This document shows, piece after piece, positions 54,901-64,000 of a stretch of 64,000 nucleotides of DNA (position 1 is the first letter of the stretch; every line of letters starts with the position of its first letter). The notes below the pieces were generated by a model, which saw nothing but the letters and a program-made list of their open reading frames with translations, was not told where the DNA came from and did no database searches. Source of the DNA: Streptomyces sp. SCL15-4. Its GTDB lineage: Bacteria; Actinomycetota; Actinomycetes; Streptomycetales; Streptomycetaceae. The position numbers were made by a program, and so were the translations under genes. The stretch covers positions 248,001 to 312,000 of the forward strand of contig NZ_JAOBTQ010000001.1 in NCBI RefSeq assembly GCF_033366695.1, written 5' to 3'.

Positions 54901-57900
54901 CGGACCGCGTCCTCCTCGGACGCGTCGCCCATGTCCACCAGGACGAACCGGCCGGGGTGCTCGGCGGCGGCGCTGCGGACCAGGCCGCGTACGGCCGCGC
55001 CGGCCACGCCGCGGGTCAGGACGGCCAGGCGTGCGGCCGCCCGCTCCGGCTGCCCGGCCAGGAAGTCCTGGACGAGCGCGCGGGCCCGCTGGACGAGGGC
55101 GTGCACGGAGTCCGCGTCGGCGTCCGCGGTGAGTACCGGGCTCGGCACCACCTCGGTCGGTGTGCTCGCGGTGAGCGGCACCCACTGGGTGTGCAGCACC
55201 GCGGCCCGGGTCTCGGCGGCCGGTCGGACGGTCAGCGCGGTGATGTCCGCGACCGGGTTGCCGGACAGGTCGGTCAGTGTCGCGCGGTAGGTGTCGGTGC
55301 CCGTGCGGGCCAGGTGGACCCGGGCGGACGACACACCGGTGGAGTGCACGGCGACGCCGGAGAAGGAGAACGGCAGCCGGACCCGGGTGTCGGGGCTGAG
55401 CAGGATCAGCGGCTGGAGTGCGGCGTCCAGGAGCGCGGGGTGGACGCCGAAGCGGGCGCCGTCGGGGACGGACACCTCGGCGTACAGTTCGTCCTGGCCC
55501 TGCCACAGCTTGCGCACGCCCCGGAACGCGGGCCCGTACTGGTATCCGAGTCCGGCGAGGAAGGCGTAGAACCCGTCGGGGTCCACGGGTTCGGTGTTCC
55601 TCGCGGGCCGGTCGATGCGTCCGGCCGTCACCCGGCCGCCGAGGGTTCCGGAGGCGTGGCGGACCCAGCCGTCGCCGCCCTTGGAGTGCACGGTGACCGG
55701 GCTGCGGCCGGCGTCGTCCGGGGCGCCGACCGAGACCTGGATGTCCGTCGGTGTGTCCGAGAGCGCGAGGGGCAGGTGCAGGACGAGGTCGTCGAGGGTT
55801 CCGCCGGCCAGGGTGGCGAGTTCGAGGAAGGCGGTGCCCGGCAGCAGGACCGTGCCGTCGACGGCGTGGTCGGCCAGCCAGGGGTGGGTGCGGGTGGAGA
55901 TGCGGCCACTGTGCACGGTGCTCCCGTCGGGCAGTTCGACGGTGGTGCCCGCCAGCGGGTGCCCGGTGCCGTGGTCGCCGGCCGCGGCGGTGAGCCAGTA
56001 GGTGCCGCGCTGGAAGGCGTAGCGCGGCAGCCTGACGCCGTGCGGGCGCTCGTGCGGCCAGGTCACGGCGGCGCCCTGGACGTGGAGGCGGGCCAGGGCG
56101 ATGTGGAAATCCGCGAGGGCGCCGTGGTCGCGGCGCAGGGTGCCGGTCGCCACGCCGTCCAGGTCCTGCACCAGCACCGGGTGCGGGCTGACTTCCACGA
56201 ACGCCTCGTGGCCGTCGGCGGTGAGCCGGGCGGTGGCCAGGTCGAACCGTACGGGTTCGCGCAGGTTGCGGTACCAGTAGCCGGCGTCGAGAGCGGAGGT
56301 GTCGACCGGCTCGCCGGTGACCGTGGAGTAGAAGGGAGTCGCCGCCGGCCGGGGCCGGATGTCCGCGAGGTCGGTGAGAAGCCGCTCGCGGACAGCCTCG
56401 ACCTGCGCCGAGTGTGCCGCGTAGTCGACGGGGATGGCGCGGGCGCGCAGGCCGTCCCTGGCGCAGGCTGCCAGCAGTTCGTCCAGGGCCCCGGGTTCGC
56501 CGGACACGACGACGGTCGAGGCGGAGTTGACCACCGCGACGGTGATCCGGTCGCCCCAGGGGCCCAGGTAGCCGGCGGCGTCGTCCGCGGACAGCGCGAC
56601 GGAGACCATGCCGCCGTGTCCGGCCAGGGCCACCAGGGCCTTGCTGCGCAGCGCGACCACCTTGGCGGCGTCGTCCAACGACAACGCGCCCGCGACGTAC
56701 GCCGCCGCGATCTCGCCCTGCGAATGCCCGACGACGGCATCAGGCTCCACACCATGAGCACGCCACAGTTCGGCAAGCGCGATCATCACCGCGAACAACG
56801 CGGGCTGCACCACATCCACCCGCTCCAGCGAACCACCGCCGGTCAGCACCTCCACCAACGACCAGTCGGTGTACGACGCCAACGCCGCGTCACAGGCGTC
56901 GATCACCTCCCGGAACACCGGTTCCGAGCCGTACAACTCCCCACCCATACCCACCCACTGCGCACCCTGCCCCGGAAACACGAACACCGACCCACCCAAC
57001 GGGCGCGCGGTCCCGGTGACCAGACCCGGCGCCGACCGGCCCTCCGCCAGGGCGTCCAGGGCCGCGGCGGTGCCGACCACCACCGCACGGTGCTCGAACA
57101 CGGTGCGGGCGGCCAGGGCACCGCCGACCGCCGCCGGGCTCACCTCGGGATGTACGGCGGTGAAGGCGCCCAGCCGGCGTGCCTGCTCCCGCAACGCCGC
57201 CTCGGACCTGGCCGACAGCGGCCAGAGGACCTGGTCGTCCGCGCGGTCTCGGGGGGAGGGTGCGACGGAGTCGGTCTCGGCGGGTTGTTCGAGGATCACA
57301 TGGGCGTTGGTGCCACTGATGCCGAAGGCGGAGACGGCGGCCCGCCGCGGCCGCCCGGTCCCGGGCCAGGCGACCGGTTCGGTGAGCAGGCGGACCGCGC
57401 CGGAGGCCCAGTCGACGTGCGGGGTCGGCGCGTCCACATGGAGGGTTCGCGGCAGTTCGCCGTGGTGCATCGCCATGACCATCTTGATCAGGCCGGCCGC
57501 GCCGGCCGCCGCCTGGGTGTGGCCGATGTTCGACTTCACCGACCCCAGCCACAACGGCTCGTCCCGGTCCCGGCCGTACGTCGCCAGGAGTGCCTGGGCC
57601 TCGATGGGATCGCCGAGAGTGGTGCCGGTGCCGTGGGCTTCCACCGCGTCCACCTCGGACGGCTCCAGCCCGGCGTTCGCCAGCGCCTGGCGGATGACGC
57701 GTTCCTGGGAGGGTCCGTTGGGCGCGGTCAGGCCGTTGGAGGCGCCGTCCTGGTTGGTGGCGGAGCCCCGGACGACCGCCAGCACCTCGTGGCCGTTGCG
57801 GCGGGCGTCGGATAAACGTTCCAGCAGCAGCAGGCCGGCGCCCTCGGCCCAGCCCGCCCCGTCGGCCGCGGCGGCGAAGGACTTGCTGCGGCCGTCGGGC

Positions 57901-60900
57901 GCGCTCGCCCCCTGCCGGGACATCTCGGTGAACAGCGTGGGTGCCGCGTTGACGGTGACGCCGCCGGCCAGGGCGAAGGAACATTCTCCCGAGCGCAGCG
58001 CCTGAGCGGCCAGGTGCAGGGCCACCAGGGACGACGAGCAGCCGGTGTCCAGGGACAGTGCCGGGCCGAGCAGGCCCAGCTGGTACGCCAGCCGGCCGGA
58101 GCCCACGCTCGACGCGGTGCCGGTGACCTGGTAGCCCTCCAGGTCGTCGGGGACCGGCCCGGCGGCGTAGCCGGTGGACCAGATGCCGGTGAACACGCCG
58201 GTGGGTGTGCCCTCCAGCGTGGTCGGGTCGATACCGGCGTACTCGATGGCCTCCCACGCGGTCTCCAGCAGGATGCGCTGCTGCGGGTCCATGGCGAGCG
58301 CCTCGCGGGGCGATATCCCGAAGAACGCCGCGTCGAAGTCGCCGGCGGCGTCGAGGAAGCCGCCCTGGGACGTGCTGGACGTGCGCGGGCGGCTTCCCGT
58401 CGGGTCGTACAGGCGGTCGATGTCCCATCCGCGGTCGGCCGGGAAGTCGCCGACCGCGTCCACGCCGTCCGCGACCAGCCGCCACAGGTCCTCGGGGGTG
58501 CCGACGCCTCCGGGGAAGCGGCAGCCCATGCCGATGACCGCGATCGGCTCGTCCGTCGCGGCCGGGGCCGGGGCCTGCGGCGCGTCCCGCTCGCCGGACT
58601 CGCCGGACAGGTGGGCGGCCAGCCGGGCCGGGGTGGGGTGGTCGAAGACGAGGGTGGCGGGCAGTTTCACCCCGAGCGCGGCGGTCAGGCGGTTGCGCAG
58701 GTCCACCGCGGTCAGCGAGTCGAATCCCAGGTCCTTGAACGCCTGCCGGGGGTCGAGCCGCTCGGGGGTGGCGTGTCCCAGCACGCCGGCGACGTGGGTG
58801 GTGATCAGCTCCAGCAGGTCGGTGCCGGCGGCGGGAGGCGCGGGCCGGGGGGCCTGCGGCCGGTCGTGGGCCTCGGGCAGGTCCCGCAGCAGCCGGCTCG
58901 GCCGCGCGTGGGTGTAGGCGCGGGCGAACTGTGCCCAGTCGGCCTCGGTGACGACCGCGAGGGCCTCGTCGTGGTCGAGGACGTCCTGCAGCGCGTCGAG
59001 TGCCCGGTCCGGGCCCAGTTCGCCGAGGCCGAGCAGGGTGCGCTGGTGCTGCACGGACTCCAGGGCCGCCATGCCGCCTTCGGCCCAGATGCCCCACGCG
59101 ACGGAGGTCGTGGCGCGGCCCTGGGCGCGGTGCTGTGCGGCCAGGGCGTCGAGGAAGGCGTTGCCGGCGGCGTAGGCCGCGCCGTGGCCGTCGCCCCACA
59201 CGCCCGCGGTGGAGGAGAACAGCACGAAGGCGTCGAGGTCCGGCAGGAGTTCCGCCAGGTTCGCCGCCCCGGCGACCTTGGCCGCGATGACCTCGGCGAA
59301 CTCCGCCGGTGTCGTGTCGGCCAGCCTGGTCGCCCTGATCACGCCGGCGGTGTGGAAGACCGCGCGGATGTCACCGGCGCGCTCGACGAGGGCCCGCAGC
59401 GCGTCCCGGTCGGCCACGTCGCACGCCGCCACGGTCACCCGCGCTCCGGCTGCCTCCAGTTCGTCGCGCAGGCCGGCCGCGCCGGGTGCGTCGGGGCCGC
59501 GGCGGGCGGCCAGCACGATGTGCTCCGCGCCCTGCCGCGCGAGGCGGCGGGCCACGTGTCCGCCGAGCGCGCCGGTGCCGCCGGTGACCAGCACCGTGCC
59601 CCGTGGCCGCCAGGACCGCGCGGCCGGGCCCGACGGGGCCTTGCGGCGCAGCCGTTTGGCGAAGCGCCGGGCACCGCGGACCGCCACCTGGTCCTCGCCC
59701 GTGCCGGCGAGCACGACGAGCAGCGCGTTCACGCTCTCCTCGTCGGGCACGGCGGGGAGGTCGACCAGGCCGCCCCAGCCGTGCGGGAACTCCAGCGCCG
59801 CGGACACGCCGGTGCCCCACGCCAGGGCCTGGGCCGGGCTGGTGACCGGGTCGGTGCCCGAGGTGCTCACGGCGCCGCTGGTCGCGCACCACAGCGGGAC
59901 GGCCGGTGTCCGCGCCGGGTCCAGGGTGCGGACCAGATCCAGGGTGCGGACCAGACCCGCCGGGAGCACCGGGTGGTCGGGGTGCGGGTCCTCGTCCAGC
60001 GCCAGCAGCGACAGCACGCCGTCCGGCCCGGGCCGGGCGTCCCGGGTGCCGGCCAAGTCCCGGCTGCCGGCAACCGCGAAGCCCCGTTCGCGCAGGGCCT
60101 CGGCCCACGGATGCCCGGTCGTGGCCAGGACGAGCCAGCGAGCCGGGTCCACCGGGGCCGCGGCACCGCTCGTCGGCGCCCATGCCACCTCGTACCGCCA
60201 GTCGTCACGGGGCACCGGCGGGGTCGCGGTCACCCAGTAGGGCTCGCGCTGGAAGGCGTACGTGGGCAGGTCCGCCCTGGGTGCGGTGCGGGGCAGGACC
60301 GGAGTCCAGTCGACGTCGGCTCCGGCGGCGTAGAGGCGTCCCGCCGCGGCGAGGAACTCGGTGAGGCCGCCGTGGTCGCGGCGCAGTGTTCCGGTGGCGG
60401 TGACATCCAGCGCGGGCACCAGCACCGGGTGCGGGCCGACCTCCAGGAACAGGTCGTGGCCGTCGGCGGTGAGCCGGGCGGTGGCCAGGTCGAACCGTAC
60501 GGGCTCGCGCAGGTTGCGGTACCAGTAGCCGGCGTCGAGAGCGGCGGTGTCGACCGGCTCGCCGGTGACCGTGGAGTAGAACGGGATCGCCGCCGACTGG
60601 GGCGTGATGCCGGCCAGGTCGGTGAGCAGTCGCTCGCGGATCGCCTCGACCTGCGCGGAGTGGGCGGCGTAGTCGACGGGTAGGCGGCGGGCGCGGATGC
60701 CGTCGGCCTCGCAGGCGGCCAGCAGTTCGTCCAGCACGTCGAGGCCGCCGGACACCACGACCGCCGCGGGTCCGTTCACCACGGCGGTGGTCAGCCGCCC
60801 GTCCCAGCGGGCCAGGTAGCCGGCGGCCTGTTCGGCGGACAGCGCGAGGGACACCATGCCGCCCCGGCCGGCGATGACGGTCAGTGCCCTGGACCGTAAT

Positions 60901-63900
60901 GCCACGACCTTGGCGGCGTCCCGCAGCGACAGCGCGCCGGTGACGTACGCGGCGGCGATCTCCGCCTGGGAGTGGCCGACCACGGCGTCCGGCCGCACGC
61001 CGTAGGACCGCCACAGGTCGGCCAGCGCCACCATGACGGCGAACAGGGCCGGCTGGACCACGTCGACGCGGTCCAGCGAGCCGTGGCGCAGTTCGTCGAC
61101 CAGCGACCAGTCGGTGTACGGGGCCAGGGCGGCGGCGCAGGCGTCGATGCCGGCGCGGAAGACCTCGGACTGCTCGTACAGGTCACGGCCCATGCCCGCC
61201 CACTGCGCCCCTTGTCCGGGGAAGACGAACACGGTCCCGCCGGTACGGGCCGGCAGGCCCGGCGGGAGCGCGGCCAGGCCGGACAGCAGGTCGTCCCGGT
61301 CGGCGCCGACCACCGCGGCCCGGTGCCCGAACCGGGTGCGGGCGGCCAGTGCGCGGCTGATCGCGGCGGCCGGGACGTCGGGGTGGGCGGTCGCGTACGC
61401 GTGCAGTCGCTCGGCCTGGGCGCGCAGCGCGGCGTCGGTCTTCGCGGACAGCAGCCAGGCGGTGGGGGCGGCCCGGCCGGCGGGTTCGGGAAGGCGGCCG
61501 GGGTCCGGGTCCAGGGACCGCTCGATGATCAGGTGGGCGTTGGTGCCGCTGATGCCGAAGGCCGAGATGCCGGCGCGGCGCGGGTGCTCGTGCTCCGTCC
61601 ACGGCCGGGCCTCGGTGAGCAGCCGGACGCCGCCGGAGGCCCAGTCGACGTGCGGGGTGGGGGCGTCTATGTGCAGGGTTCGCGGCAGTTCGCCGTGGCG
61701 CATCGCCATGACCATCTTGATCAGGCCCGCGACGCCGGCCGCCGCCTGGGTGTGGCCGATGTTCGACTTCACCGACCCCAGCCACAACGGCTCGTCCCGG
61801 TCCTGACCGTAGGCGGCCAGCAGGGCGTCGGCCTCGATGGGGTCGCCGAGGGTGGTGCCGGTGCCGTGGGCCTCGACGGCGTCCACGTCGGACGGCTCCA
61901 GCCCGGCGTTCGCCAGCGCCTGGCGGATGACGCGTTCCTGGGAGGGGCCGTTGGGCGCGGTCAGGCCGTTGGACGCGCCGTCCTGGTTGACCGCGCTACC
62001 CGCGACGACCGCCAGCACCCGGTGGCCGTTGCGGCGGGCGTCCGACAGGCGTTCCAGCAGCACCAGGCCGGCGCCCTCGGCCCAGCTGGTGCCGTCGGCC
62101 GCGGCGGCGAAGGGCTTGCTGCGGCCGTCCGCCGCGAGGCCGTGCCGGCGGGAGAACTCGGTGAAGCCCAGCGGTGTCGCCATGATGGTGACACCGCCGG
62201 CGAGCGCCAGCGAGCACTCGCCCGCGCGCAGGGCCTGGGCGGCCAGGTGGACGGCGACCAGGGACGACGAGCAGGCGGTGTCCACGGACAGCGCCGGGCC
62301 GCGCAGCCCGAGGTGGTAGGCGACCCGGCCGGACGTGACGCTGGTCGCGACGCCGGTGAATAGGTAACCCTCCAGGTCCTCCGGCAGGCCCGGCCCGGTC
62401 GCGTAGCCGGACGACCAGACGCCGGTGAACACGCCGGTGTGGCTGCCGCGCAGCGCGGCCGGGTCGATCCCGGCGTGCTCGAACGTCTCCCAGGCCGTCT
62501 CCAGCACGAGCCGCTGCTGCGGGTCCATGGCGAGCGCCTCGCGCGGCGAGATGCCGAAGAACGGAGCGTCGAAGCCGGCCACCGCCTCCAGGAACCCGCC
62601 CCGGGTGATGTACGTGGTGCCCGCGCCGCGCAGTTCCGGGTCGTACAGGCCGCCCAGGTCCCAGCCGCGGTCGTCCGGGAAGTCGCCGATCGCGTCCACG
62701 CCCTCCGCGACGAGCCGCCACAGGTCGTCCGGCGAGGCCACCCCGCCGGGGAAGCGGCAGCCCATGCCCACGATGACGACCGGGTCGTCGTCGTGGGCGG
62801 CCGGGGCGGCGGGGGCCGGCCGGTCGCCGGGGCCGGTGCGCAGCCAGTCGATCAGCTCCGCGGGCGTCGGGTGGTCGAAGACGAGGCCGGAGGGGAGTTG
62901 CCGGTCCAGGACGACGGCCAGGCGGTTGCGCAGTTCGAGCCCGGTGACCGAGTCAAGGCCGAGGTCCTTGAAGGTGAGTGCGGGATCGATGTCCGCGGGG
63001 TCCTCGTGGCCCAGTACGAGCGCGATCTGCGCGGTGACCACGGCGGCCTCGTCGACCGTGCCGCCCGACTCGGATTCGCCCGTGTCCGTGCCGCCCGTCC
63101 TGGTGTCGCGGGTCTCCGGGCCGCCGTCCGGCCGGCCGGGCGCGGCGGTCCCGGCCGCGTGCGTCCCCGGGCCGGCCGGGGTCCGTCCGCTCGTACCGGC
63201 TGTCGCTCCGGGCAGCCAGTACGAGCGACGCTGGAAGGCGTACGTGGGCAGGTCGACCGGCGCGGCCTCGGCGACGGCCGGGGACCAGTCGACCGGCACG
63301 CCGGCCACGAACAGCCGGGACAGCGCGGTCAGGAAGACGTCCGGTCCGCCCCGGTCGCGGCCCAGCGTGCCGGTGGCGACGCCGGGCCCGCCGGTCCGCT
63401 CGCGGGCCTGTTCCAGACTCTGTTCGAGGGCGGGCAGCAGCACCGGGTGCGGGCTGACCTCGACCACGACGTCGTGCCCGTCCGCGAGCAGCGCGGCGGT
63501 GGCCAGGTCGAAGCGGACCGGCTCGCGCAGGTTGCGGTACCAGTAGCCGGCGTCCAGCTCCGTGGTGTCGTCGAGGAGGCCGCCGGTGACCGCGGAGTAG
63601 TACGGGATGGTGCCCTGCCGCGGCCGCACACCGTCCAGTTCGCTGTGCAGCCGCTCGCGGAGGGCTTCGACGTGCGCGGAATGGGAGGCGTAGTCCACCG
63701 GGACGACGCGGGCGCGGACACCGTCCGCCGCGCAGGACTCGACCAGTTCGGACAGGGCCCGCGTGTCGCCGGACACCACGACCGAGCCGGTGGCGTTGAC
63801 CACGGCGACCGTCAGCGCGCCGTCCCAGCGCGACACGTAGTACTCGGCCCGCTCGGCGGACAGGGCCACGGACACCATGCCGCCCCGGCCGGTCAGCGCC

Positions 63901-64000
63901 ACCAGCGCGCGGCTGCGCAGTGCAACGATCCGGGCCGCGTCGGACAGCGACAGCGCGCCCGCGATGTATGCCGCGGCGATCTCGCCCTGCGAGTGCCCGA
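42948..64000 (-). CDS. Modular type I polyketide synthase, AT-ACP unit plus modules 1-4 (5' end beyond window)
   Basis: About 7016 residues are visible; the N-terminus lies past 64000. The frame enters inside an AT ([18 protein letters not shown] from the very edge) and continues: AT-ACP, then KS-AT-KR-ACP, KS-AT-DH-ER-KR-ACP, KS-AT-DH-KR-ACP, KS-AT-DH-KR-ACP and a C-terminal docking tail (…[19 protein letters not shown]…). The reported frame may appear to begin at 63902, but sense continues unbroken to the edge. It starts and elongates the polyketide that the next PKS finishes; the coupling is TAG, two bases, ATG. Two in-frame TTA codons are present (60897-60899 and 57813-57815). Odd points are the KR of module 2 (Ala for catalytic Ser) and GHSQAE in the AT of module 1. 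Confidence 0.95.
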   Translation of the reverse strand, partial: GHSQGEIAAAYIAGALSLSDAARIVALRSRALVALTGRGGMVSVALSAERAEYYVSRWDGALTVAVVNATGSVVVSGDTRALSELVESCAADGVRARVVPVDYASHSAHVEALRERLHSELDGVRPRQGTIPYYSAVTGGLLDDTTELDAGYWYRNLREPVRFDLATAALLADGHDVVVEVSPHPVLLPALEQSLEQARERTGGPGVATGTLGRDRGGPDVFLTALSRLFVAGVPVDWSPAVAEAAPVDLPTYAFQRRSYWLPGATAGTSGRTPAGPGTHAAGTAAPGRPDGGPETRDTRTGGTDTGESESGGTVDEAAVVTAQIALVLGHEDPADIDPALTFKDLGLDSVTGLELRNRLAVVLDRQLPSGLVFDHPTPAELIDWLRTGPGDRPAPAAPAAHDDDPVVIVGMGCRFPGGVASPDDLWRLVAEGVDAIGDFPDDRGWDLGGLYDPELRGAGTTYITRGGFLEAVAGFDAPFFGISPREALAMDPQQRLVLETAWETFEHAGIDPAALRGSHTGVFTGVWSSGYATGPGLPEDLEGYLFTGVATSVTSGRVAYHLGLRGPALSVDTACSSSLVAVHLAAQALRAGECSLALAGGVTIMATPLGFTEFSRRHGLAADGRSKPFAAAADGTSWAEGAGLVLLERLSDARRNGHRVLAVVAGSAVNQDGASNGLTAPNGPSQERVIRQALANAGLEPSDVDAVEAHGTGTTLGDPIEADALLAAYGQDRDEPLWLGSVKSNIGHTQAAAGVAGLIKMVMAMRHGELPRTLHIDAPTPHVDWASGGVRLLTEARPWTEHEHPRRAGISAFGISGTNAHLIIERSLDPDPGRLPEPAGRAAPTAWLLSAKTDAALRAQAERLHAYATAHPDVPAAAISRALAARTRFGHRAAVVGADRDDLLSGLAALPPGLPARTGGTVFVFPGQGAQWAGMGRDLYEQSEVFRAGIDACAAALAPYTDWSLVDELRHGSLDRVDVVQPALFAVMVALADLWRSYGVRPDAVVGHSQAEIAAAYVTGALSLRDAAKVVALRSRALTVIAGRGGMVSLALSAEQAAGYLARWDGRLTTAVVNGPAAVVVSGGLDVLDELLAACEADGIRARRLPVDYAAHSAQVEAIRERLLTDLAGITPQSAAIPFYSTVTGEPVDTAALDAGYWYRNLREPVRFDLATARLTADGHDLFLEVGPHPVLVPALDVTATGTLRRDHGGLTEFLAAAGRLYAAGADVDWTPVLPRTAPRADLPTYAFQREPYWVTATPPVPRDDWRYEVAWAPTSGAAAPVDPARWLVLATTGHPWAEALRERGFAVAGSRDLAGTRDARPGPDGVLSLLALDEDPHPDHPVLPAGLVRTLDLVRTLDPARTPAVPLWCATSGAVSTSGTDPVTSPAQALAWGTGVSAALEFPHGWGGLVDLPAVPDEESVNALLVVLAGTGEDQVAVRGARRFAKRLRRKAPSGPAARSWRPRGTVLVTGGTGALGGHVARRLARQGAEHIVLAARRGPDAPGAAGLRDELEAAGARVTVAACDVADRDALRALVERAGDIRAVFHTAGVIRATRLADTTPAEFAEVIAAKVAGAANLAELLPDLDAFVLFSSTAGVWGDGHGAAYAAGNAFLDALAAQHRAQGRATTSVAWGIWAEGGMAALESVQHQRTLLGLGELGPDRALDALQDVLDHDEALAVVTEADWAQFARAYTHARPSRLLRDLPEAHDRPQAPRPAPPAAGTDLLELITTHVAGVLGHATPERLDPRQAFKDLGFDSLTAVDLRNRLTAALGVKLPATLVFDHPTPARLAAHLSGESGERDAPQAPAPAATDEPIAVIGMGCRFPGGVGTPEDLWRLVADGVDAVGDFPADRGWDIDRLYDPTGSRPRTSSTSQGGFLDAAGDFDAAFFGISPREALAMDPQQRILLETAWEAIEYAGIDPTTLEGTPTGVFTGIWSTGYAAGPVPDDLEGYQVTGTASSVGSGRLAYQLGLLGPALSLDTGCSSSLVALHLAAQALRSGECSFALAGGVTVNAAPTLFTEMSRQGASAPDGRSKSFAAAADGAGWAEGAGLLLLERLSDARRNGHEVLAVVRGSATNQDGASNGLTAPNGPSQERVIRQALANAGLEPSEVDAVEAHGTGTTLGDPIEAQALLATYGRDRDEPLWLGSVKSNIGHTQAAAGAAGLIKMVMAMHHGELPRTLHVDAPTPHVDWASGAVRLLTEPVAWPGTGRPRRAAVSAFGISGTNAHVILEQPAETDSVAPSPRDRADDQVLWPLSARSEAALREQARRLGAFTAVHPEVSPAAVGGALAARTVFEHRAVVVGTAAALDALAEGRSAPGLVTGTARPLGGSVFVFPGQGAQWVGMGGELYGSEPVFREVIDACDAALASYTDWSLVEVLTGGGSLERVDVVQPALFAVMIALAELWRAHGVEPDAVVGHSQGEIAAAYVAGALSLDDAAKVVALRSKALVALAGHGGMVSVALSADDAAGYLGPWGDRITVAVVNSASTVVVSGEPGALDELLAACARDGLRARAIPVDYAAHSAQVEAVRERLLTDLADIRPRPAATPFYSTVTGEPVDTSALDAGYWYRNLREPVRFDLATARLTADGHEAFVEVSPHPVLVQDLDGVATGTLRRDHGALADFHIALARLHVQGAAVTWPHERPHGVRLPRYAFQRGTYWLTAAAGDHGTGHPLAGTTVELPDGSTVHSGRISTRTHPWLADHAVDGTVLLPGTAFLELATLAGGTLDDLVLHLPLALSDTPTDIQVSVGAPDDAGRSPVTVHSKGGDGWVRHASGTLGGRVTAGRIDRPARNTEPVDPDGFYAFLAGLGYQYGPAFRGVRKLWQGQDELYAEVSVPDGARFGVHPALLDAALQPLILLSPDTRVRLPFSFSGVAVHSTGVSSARVHLARTGTDTYRATLTDLSGNPVADITALTVRPAAETRAAVLHTQWVPLTASTPTEVVPSPVLTADADADSVHALVQRARALVQDFLAGQPERAAARLAVLTRGVAGAAVRGLVRSAAAEHPGRFVLVDMGDASEEDAVRAAMTAGDEPELALRQDGVLVPRQARYTPELTVPDGAYRLSESGTGQLDDLALLPWHEAALEPGQVRVAVRAAGLNFRDVLITLGMYPDRPPLGGEGAGTVLEAGPGVTAWRPGDRVMGMMPGAFGPRAVADHRLLTAIPDGWSFTEAASVPIAFTTAWYGLFDLGELRPGDRVLVHSGAGGVGMAAIQLARNSGAEVFATASPAKWDTLRRLGLADDHIGSSRDTRFADRFPAMDVVLNSLAGELTDASLRLLADGGRFVELGKTDVRSPEGLIYRAFDLNDVDPARQGDILSRVVEMVADGTLEPLPVTAADLRQAVASFRLMSQARHTGKIVLTVPQPIDPDGTVLITGGTGTLGQAVARHLVSRHGVRHLLLVSRGGGAVPHLEPQEDVDVRVVACDVADRDALAAVLDSIPAEHPLTAVVHAAGVLDDTVVERLTAEQLDRVLRPKVDGAWHLHELIGEHHLAAFVLFSAAAGVLGNAGQAGYAAANSYLDAFAAHRQALGLPAVSMAWGYWEQESGMTAHLTAADRQRLARKGIRPLGTERALAMFDVALAAGRPALTTADLSMPQTLPTPKAPASDLLSLVATHTATVLGHSDTAAITPGLAFRDLGFDSLTSVELRNRLAGATGLRLPATLVFDHPTPADLADHLTAELSGARGDVVSSVPAGGADGGAGGGADPVVIVGMGCRLPGGVGSPEELWGVVSGGVDAIGEFPSDRGWDVEGLFHPDADHPGTSYTRWGGFLADAAGFDADFFGISPREALAMDPQQRVLLETAWETLEDAGIDPTSLRGSQTGVFTGIWSSGYVGSPDQAPPDTEGYLATGISPSITSGRVSYLLGLQGQAVSVDSACSSSLMAIHLAAQALRSGECTLALAGGVTVSVTPLQFTEFSRQRALSPDGRCKPFSSTADGTAWGEGAGLVLLERLSDARRNGHRVLAVVRGSAVNQDGASNGLTAPNGPSQERVIRQALANAGLEPSEVDAVEAHGTGTTLGDPIEAQALLATYGRGRVEPLWLGSVKSNIGHTQAAAGVAGVIKMVMAMRHAELPPTLHVQEPTPHVEWDTGDIRLLTEARPWPETGRPRRAGISAFGASGTNAHVVIEHFPEETTEQPAADDSAEPTVWLLSGKTDDALRAQARRLANHITAHPGLRPASIGRALATTRTMLAHRAALVGSTRTDLMAELAALADGDPRVITGVAGSLGRSVFVFPGQGAQWVGMGGELYGSEPVFREAVDACDAALGSYTDWSLVEVLTGGGSLERVDVVQPALFAVMIALAELWRAHGVEPDAVVGHSQGEIAAAYVAGALSLEDAARVVALRSKALVALADQGGMVSVGLGDERAAEFVARWGGRLTVAVVNAPGSVVVSGDLDALDELLAACETDGIRARRLPVNYAAHSAQVEAIRDQLLTDLAGITPRPAVIPFYSTVTGEQIDTSTLDADYWYRNLREPVRFDLAVEILTQDRHGVFVEVSPHPVLVPVMDGVVTGTLRRGGGRQEFHLALARLHTQGVAVDWTPVFPGEPHHVPLPTYAFQHRPYWLHPAAAKGDVSAAGLDSAGHPLLGAVVELAGDQSVLLTGRLSTATRPWLADHVVQGSVLLPGTVFVELALHAGRQAGCDVLDELVLEAPMILPDDASVPVQVVAGTPDGTGRRPVTVHSRTGGTWLRHATGMLANSGRPHPYDTGEPWQPAGEPVDLTDFYDTLAAQGYEYGPAFAGVREIRRQGDELYAEVALPADTRDRFGLHPALLDAALQPLTLLAAGRLPFSFAGVSMREAGSTARVRLTPTGPDTFRVALADESGPLAVIDALTVRHRPPGLPLAGTDQLFRLDWVPVESTGEPPAVHHVTPPAGDPVTAAHTVAAETLGVLQDFLRDGDGRLAVVTRGAVGPDPVDLPSSVVWGLVRSAQAEHPDRFVLVDTDDRVLVAGDEPQLVVRDGAAHAARLVRAEAAPAPGPLDPDGTVLITGGTGTLGRLVARHLRDRHGIRHLLLLGRTAAEVDFDAEVVACDVADRDALAAVLDSIPAAHPLTAVVHAAGVLDDGVVESLTPGRIDQVLRPKADAAWHLHELTKDLGLSAFVLFSSAAGVLGGPGQANYAAANAFLDALAVHRRALGLPGVSLAWGHWAEASGLTGHLTDTDRERLARAGVLPMPTDQALALFDLALGAADPALVPAHLDLSAASTRPLLSRLTRTRSARRTHRPDLGRELAALPETDRHNRVLELVTGQTAAVLGHTDTAAVSAERAFKDLGFDSLTAVELRNRLSAVAGIRLPATLTFDYPTPEALAGHLRDLLVGARRQAPASPGPVPVVVSGDPVVVVGLGARYPGGVGSAQELWGVVAGAVDAVGEFPSDRGWDVGRLYDPAGGPGTSYTRWGGFLDTAGDFDAAFFGISPREALAMDPQQRVLLETVWETFEDAGIDPTSLRGSQTGVFTGIWSSGYGAGAQPPDLEGYLSTGTATSVTSGRVSYLLGLEGPAVSVDTACSSSLVAIHLAAQALRSGECSLALAGGVTVMATPAGFVEFSRQRGLAADGRVKAFAEAADGTAWGEGAGVVLLERLSDARRNGHRVLAVVRGSAVNQDGASNGLTAPNGPSQERVIRQALANAGLEASEVDAVEAHGTGTTLGDPIEAQALLATYGRGRVEPLWLGSVKSNIGHTQAAAGVAGVIKMVMAMRHGQLPPTLHVDAPTSHVDWESGNIRLLTEARPWPDNGHLRRAGISAFGISGTNAHVILEAPVEEPSPESPATSDPAPESPAASTPAPAPVVPVPWLLSAKSDAALRDQARRLRRFLAEHPEVTPAEVAADLAARARFPHRAVLTDPAGLDALIDGRPGIVTGTASPGKSAFVFSGQGGQWVGMGRGLYGVFPVFARVLDEVCGLLGLPVGVLFEDGEGVLGETSFTQRGVFALEVALFRLVEWLGVRPDFVVGHSVGEVAAAHVAGVLGLEDACVLVGARGRLMQGLAGGGAMVSVGASVEEVVGSLVPGAEVAAVNGVDAVVVSGDEAAVAVVGEVWRGRGRRVGRLAVSHAFHSARMDPVLEELGRVAAGLSFGEPVIPVVSTVAGRPVGMGESDYWVRQVREPVRFADAVEWLVGEGVTGFVEVGPHPLLVGNGLMRRGGDCAERLFAGLGRLWADGAASWTPPAVTETRTDARVPSYAFQHQRYWLQPTTPAPTGDGRIDHPLLRDAMELPDDNGVVLTGQLATAAQPWLTEHIVSGSPLLPAAAFVDLALRAGEHVGCPAVEDLTLETPLVVADGAQVSVTVGPDRTGRRGVAIHSRTDGEWIRHATGTLGAVPVTPRQPWARQWPPPAEAVDLDAFYDNLADAGFAYGPAFQGLRAAWRDGDTLYAEVAVPSGDTRFALHPALLDAAIQTVTVADDRAKMPFSFAGISWWRGAEHARVRLTVTGRDTCAIGLADQTGAPIAEIASLTLRRPAGATTRDVPYQVAWPVLEAATTEPDIPVHHATSPVETLRVIQDFLTTDTPRMVVATRNAVPVRPGEDVDPEATAVWGLVRSAATEHPGRFVLVDGDDGDEVRLAGDEPQLAIRAGAVHVPRLERARTEPLSSPLGPEGTVLVTGGTGTLGGTIARHLAERHGVRHLLLVSRSGSDAPGAAALTADLAALGATTDIVACDVSDREAVARLLAEHPVTSVIHAAGTLADTVVASLTPQQFARVWEPKALAARHLHELTSDLEAFVLFSSAAGVLGGAGQANYAAANAYLDGLAAHRHAQGQPAVSLAWGYWAEASGMTGGLTATDRHRLARAGVRPLPTTDALALFDAALTADTPTLAPVRFDLPALRRAGDPAVLLRELVRPRRRQAADRMWTQTDVLQLVVRQVAVVLGHSSPEAVDPDQAFTDIGFDSLTAVELRNQLDADTGLRLPATLVFDHPTPARLAAFVHTRLHGTEPDPLLAELDQLKSTLDAAAADADYETVAARLEALLAAWTAKRTSSAAGVDEASDDELFSLLDDVHRRTEVIRSGESRNAEE
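42951..43200 (-). other. C-terminal docking region of the upstream PKS
   Basis: After the module 4 ACP come about 80 residues with helical, charged character ([18 protein letters not shown]…, [12 protein letters not shown]…) and a final helix [11 protein letters not shown]. This is the usual class 1 C-terminal docking domain, which dimerises and binds the N-terminal coiled coil of the next PKS (residues 1-33 there). It fixes the order upstream PKS, then downstream PKS. Confidence 0.75.
45505..46364 (-). repeat. Malonyl-AT repeat, copy in module 4 (partner 28832-29691)
   Basis: Second copy of the same block, inside the other PKS gene. DNA-level identity of this length between modules implies recent duplication or gene conversion. 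Confidence 0.85.
47597..47970 (-). repeat. KS N-terminal repeat, copy in module 4 (partner 30900-31273)
   Basis: Second copy of the module 4/7 KS entry block. Confidence 0.78.
48040..52866 (-). other. PKS module 3: KS-AT(methylmalonyl)-DH-KR-ACP
   Basis: Approximate spans: KS 51587-52862, AT 50430-51290, DH 49460-50228, KR 48380-49035, ACP 48040-48260. The KS has DSACSSS and a core (about 52150-52480) unlike the other modules, while its first 380 bases match module 6 almost exactly, so it looks like a hybrid. AT: GHSQGE and [37 protein letters not shown]. Expected product: a methyl-branched alkene, conjugated with that of module 4. Confidence 0.9.
52481..52866 (-). repeat. KS N-terminal repeat, copy in module 3 (partner 36630-37015)
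   Basis: Second copy; the KS sequence downstream of it diverges abruptly, so it marks a recombination joint. Confidence 0.78.
53478..53480 (-). other. Module 2 KR: Ala codon at the catalytic Ser position
   Basis: GCG (Ala) stands where all other B-type KRs of this cluster have Ser (FSSAAG). The catalytic Tyr codon is at 53439-53441, exactly 13 codons downstream, so the alignment is unambiguous. Confidence 0.85.
57813..57815 (-). promoter_or_regulatory. TTA codon in PKS module 2 KS
   Basis: In-frame TTA in [11 protein letters not shown]; the other modules use GC-rich Leu codons at this spot. Possible bldA dependence. Confidence 0.8.
58610..62790 (-). other. PKS module 1: KS-AT(methylmalonyl)-KR-ACP
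   Basis: Approximate spans: KS 61525-62785, AT 60400-61245, KR with structural subdomain 59040-60200, ACP 58610-58850. The AT has GHSQAE (60957-60978), where Gly after Gln is usual, and DYAAHS. The KR lacks LDD and has Trp in [12 protein letters not shown], the A-type hallmark, with catalytic Ser and Tyr present. No DH or ER. Expected product: a hydroxyl of A-type configuration next to a methyl branch, the natural nucleophile for ring closure by the TE. Confidence 0.88.
60897..60899 (-). promoter_or_regulatory. TTA codon in PKS module 1 AT
   Basis: In-frame TTA for Leu in VVALRSRA, the same motif position as the TTA in module 5. Possible bldA dependence. Confidence 0.8.
62840..64000 (-). other. 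AT-ACP unit at the right edge, probable loading module
   Basis: The AT (to the edge; GHSQGE, DYASHS, methylmalonyl/propionyl type) is followed, after a Gly/Thr-rich linker of about 60 residues (about 63040-63215), directly by an ACP ([14 protein letters not shown] near 62920-62970). No reductive domain intervenes. This is the form of a loading didomain as in erythromycin-type PKSs, or of a KSQ-AT-ACP loader; the deciding N-terminal part is outside. An extension module without reduction is the alternative. Confidence 0.75.

Larger units (their letters stand above)
52930..58555 (-). other. PKS module 2: KS-AT(methylmalonyl)-DH-ER-KR-ACP with altered KR
   Basis: Approximate spans: KS 57287-58551, AT 56130-57000, DH 55225-55975, ER 53885-54790, KR 53190-53875, ACP 52930-53130. 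KS has DTGCSSS. AT: GHSQGE, DYAAHS. DH ([10 protein letters not shown]) and ER ([11 protein letters not shown]) look intact. In the KR the loop is [20 protein letters not shown]: the catalytic Ser, 13 residues before the Tyr (codon 53478-53480), is Ala, and the Pro and Asn typical of B-type KRs are Ala and Gly, although LDD is kept. If the KR is dead, DH and ER have no substrate and a beta-ketone remains. Confidence 0.85.

Noticed and set aside
43854..57815. Several plus-strand open frames of about 700-1200 codons opposite the upstream PKS
   Set aside because: They repeat with the PKS modules and have no recognisable domain; mirror images of coding DNA.

Overview
The window is high-GC actinobacterial DNA, most likely from Streptomyces. 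Codons are strongly GC-biased at third positions, TTA leucine codons are rare and confined to a few genes, and gene families and gene order are typical of that genus. It combines a catabolic and accessory half (about 1-22 kb) with the 3' half of a large modular type I polyketide synthase (PKS) cluster (about 22-64 kb) that runs off the right edge.

Left part. A truncated MFS transporter gene lies at the left edge. It is followed by a gene for a secreted ricin/Shiga-like ribosome-inactivating protein (857-1744), then a stretch of gene wreckage (AraC/GlxA-type regulator remnant, intact phytanoyl-CoA dioxygenase-like gene, unidentified relic coding). A MarR regulator (3770-4183) is divergent from a four-gene operon (4391-8300): short-chain dehydrogenase, amidohydrolase, acyl-CoA synthetase and MaoC hydratase. 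This is the gene set of the CoA-dependent, beta-oxidation-like p-hydroxycinnamate (Cou) pathway. Two palindromic CAGGA-N-TCCTG sites lie between regulator and operon. Next come a mycosin-like subtilase that has lost all three catalytic residues (8491-9696) and a 1185-residue helical-repeat protein of unknown function.

Fructose/levan regulon (13.8-20 kb). A minus-strand operon encodes substrate-binding lipoprotein, permease, ATPase and LacI regulator. A divergent PfkB sugar kinase and a broken GH32 levanase lie on the plus strand. Paired TGTCATCG(A/T)TGACA operators, each pair with 16-bp spacing, sit in front of both transcription directions and in front of the levanase remnant, so one LacI protein probably controls the set.

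PKS cluster (22-64 kb). Everything is on the minus strand and translationally coupled: a large PKS (42948 to beyond 64000), a second PKS ending in a thioesterase (25570-42945), a fusion of a DpsC-like KAS III domain with a complete cytochrome P450 (23321-25573), and a macrolide-type glycosyltransferase (22158-23321). An MFS exporter (20504-21730) follows, lying between two transposase remnants (IS1380-like and Tn3-like) that mark the cluster edge. The visible assembly line is AT-ACP, then seven modules: KS-AT-KR; KS-AT-DH-ER-KR; KS-AT-DH-KR; KS-AT-DH-KR; KS-AT-DH-ER-KR; KS-AT-DH-ER-KR; KS-AT-DH-KR-ACP-TE (ACP in each). If AT-ACP is the loader, release through the first hydroxyl would give a 16-membered macrolactone. 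The KR of module 2 lacks its catalytic serine, so a ketone may survive there. Four in-frame TTA codons in the two PKS genes and the glycosyltransferase suggest bldA dependence. Long near-identical blocks shared between modules, with codon use unlike their surroundings, point to recent recombination or gene conversion. No tRNA, rRNA or CRISPR array was seen.
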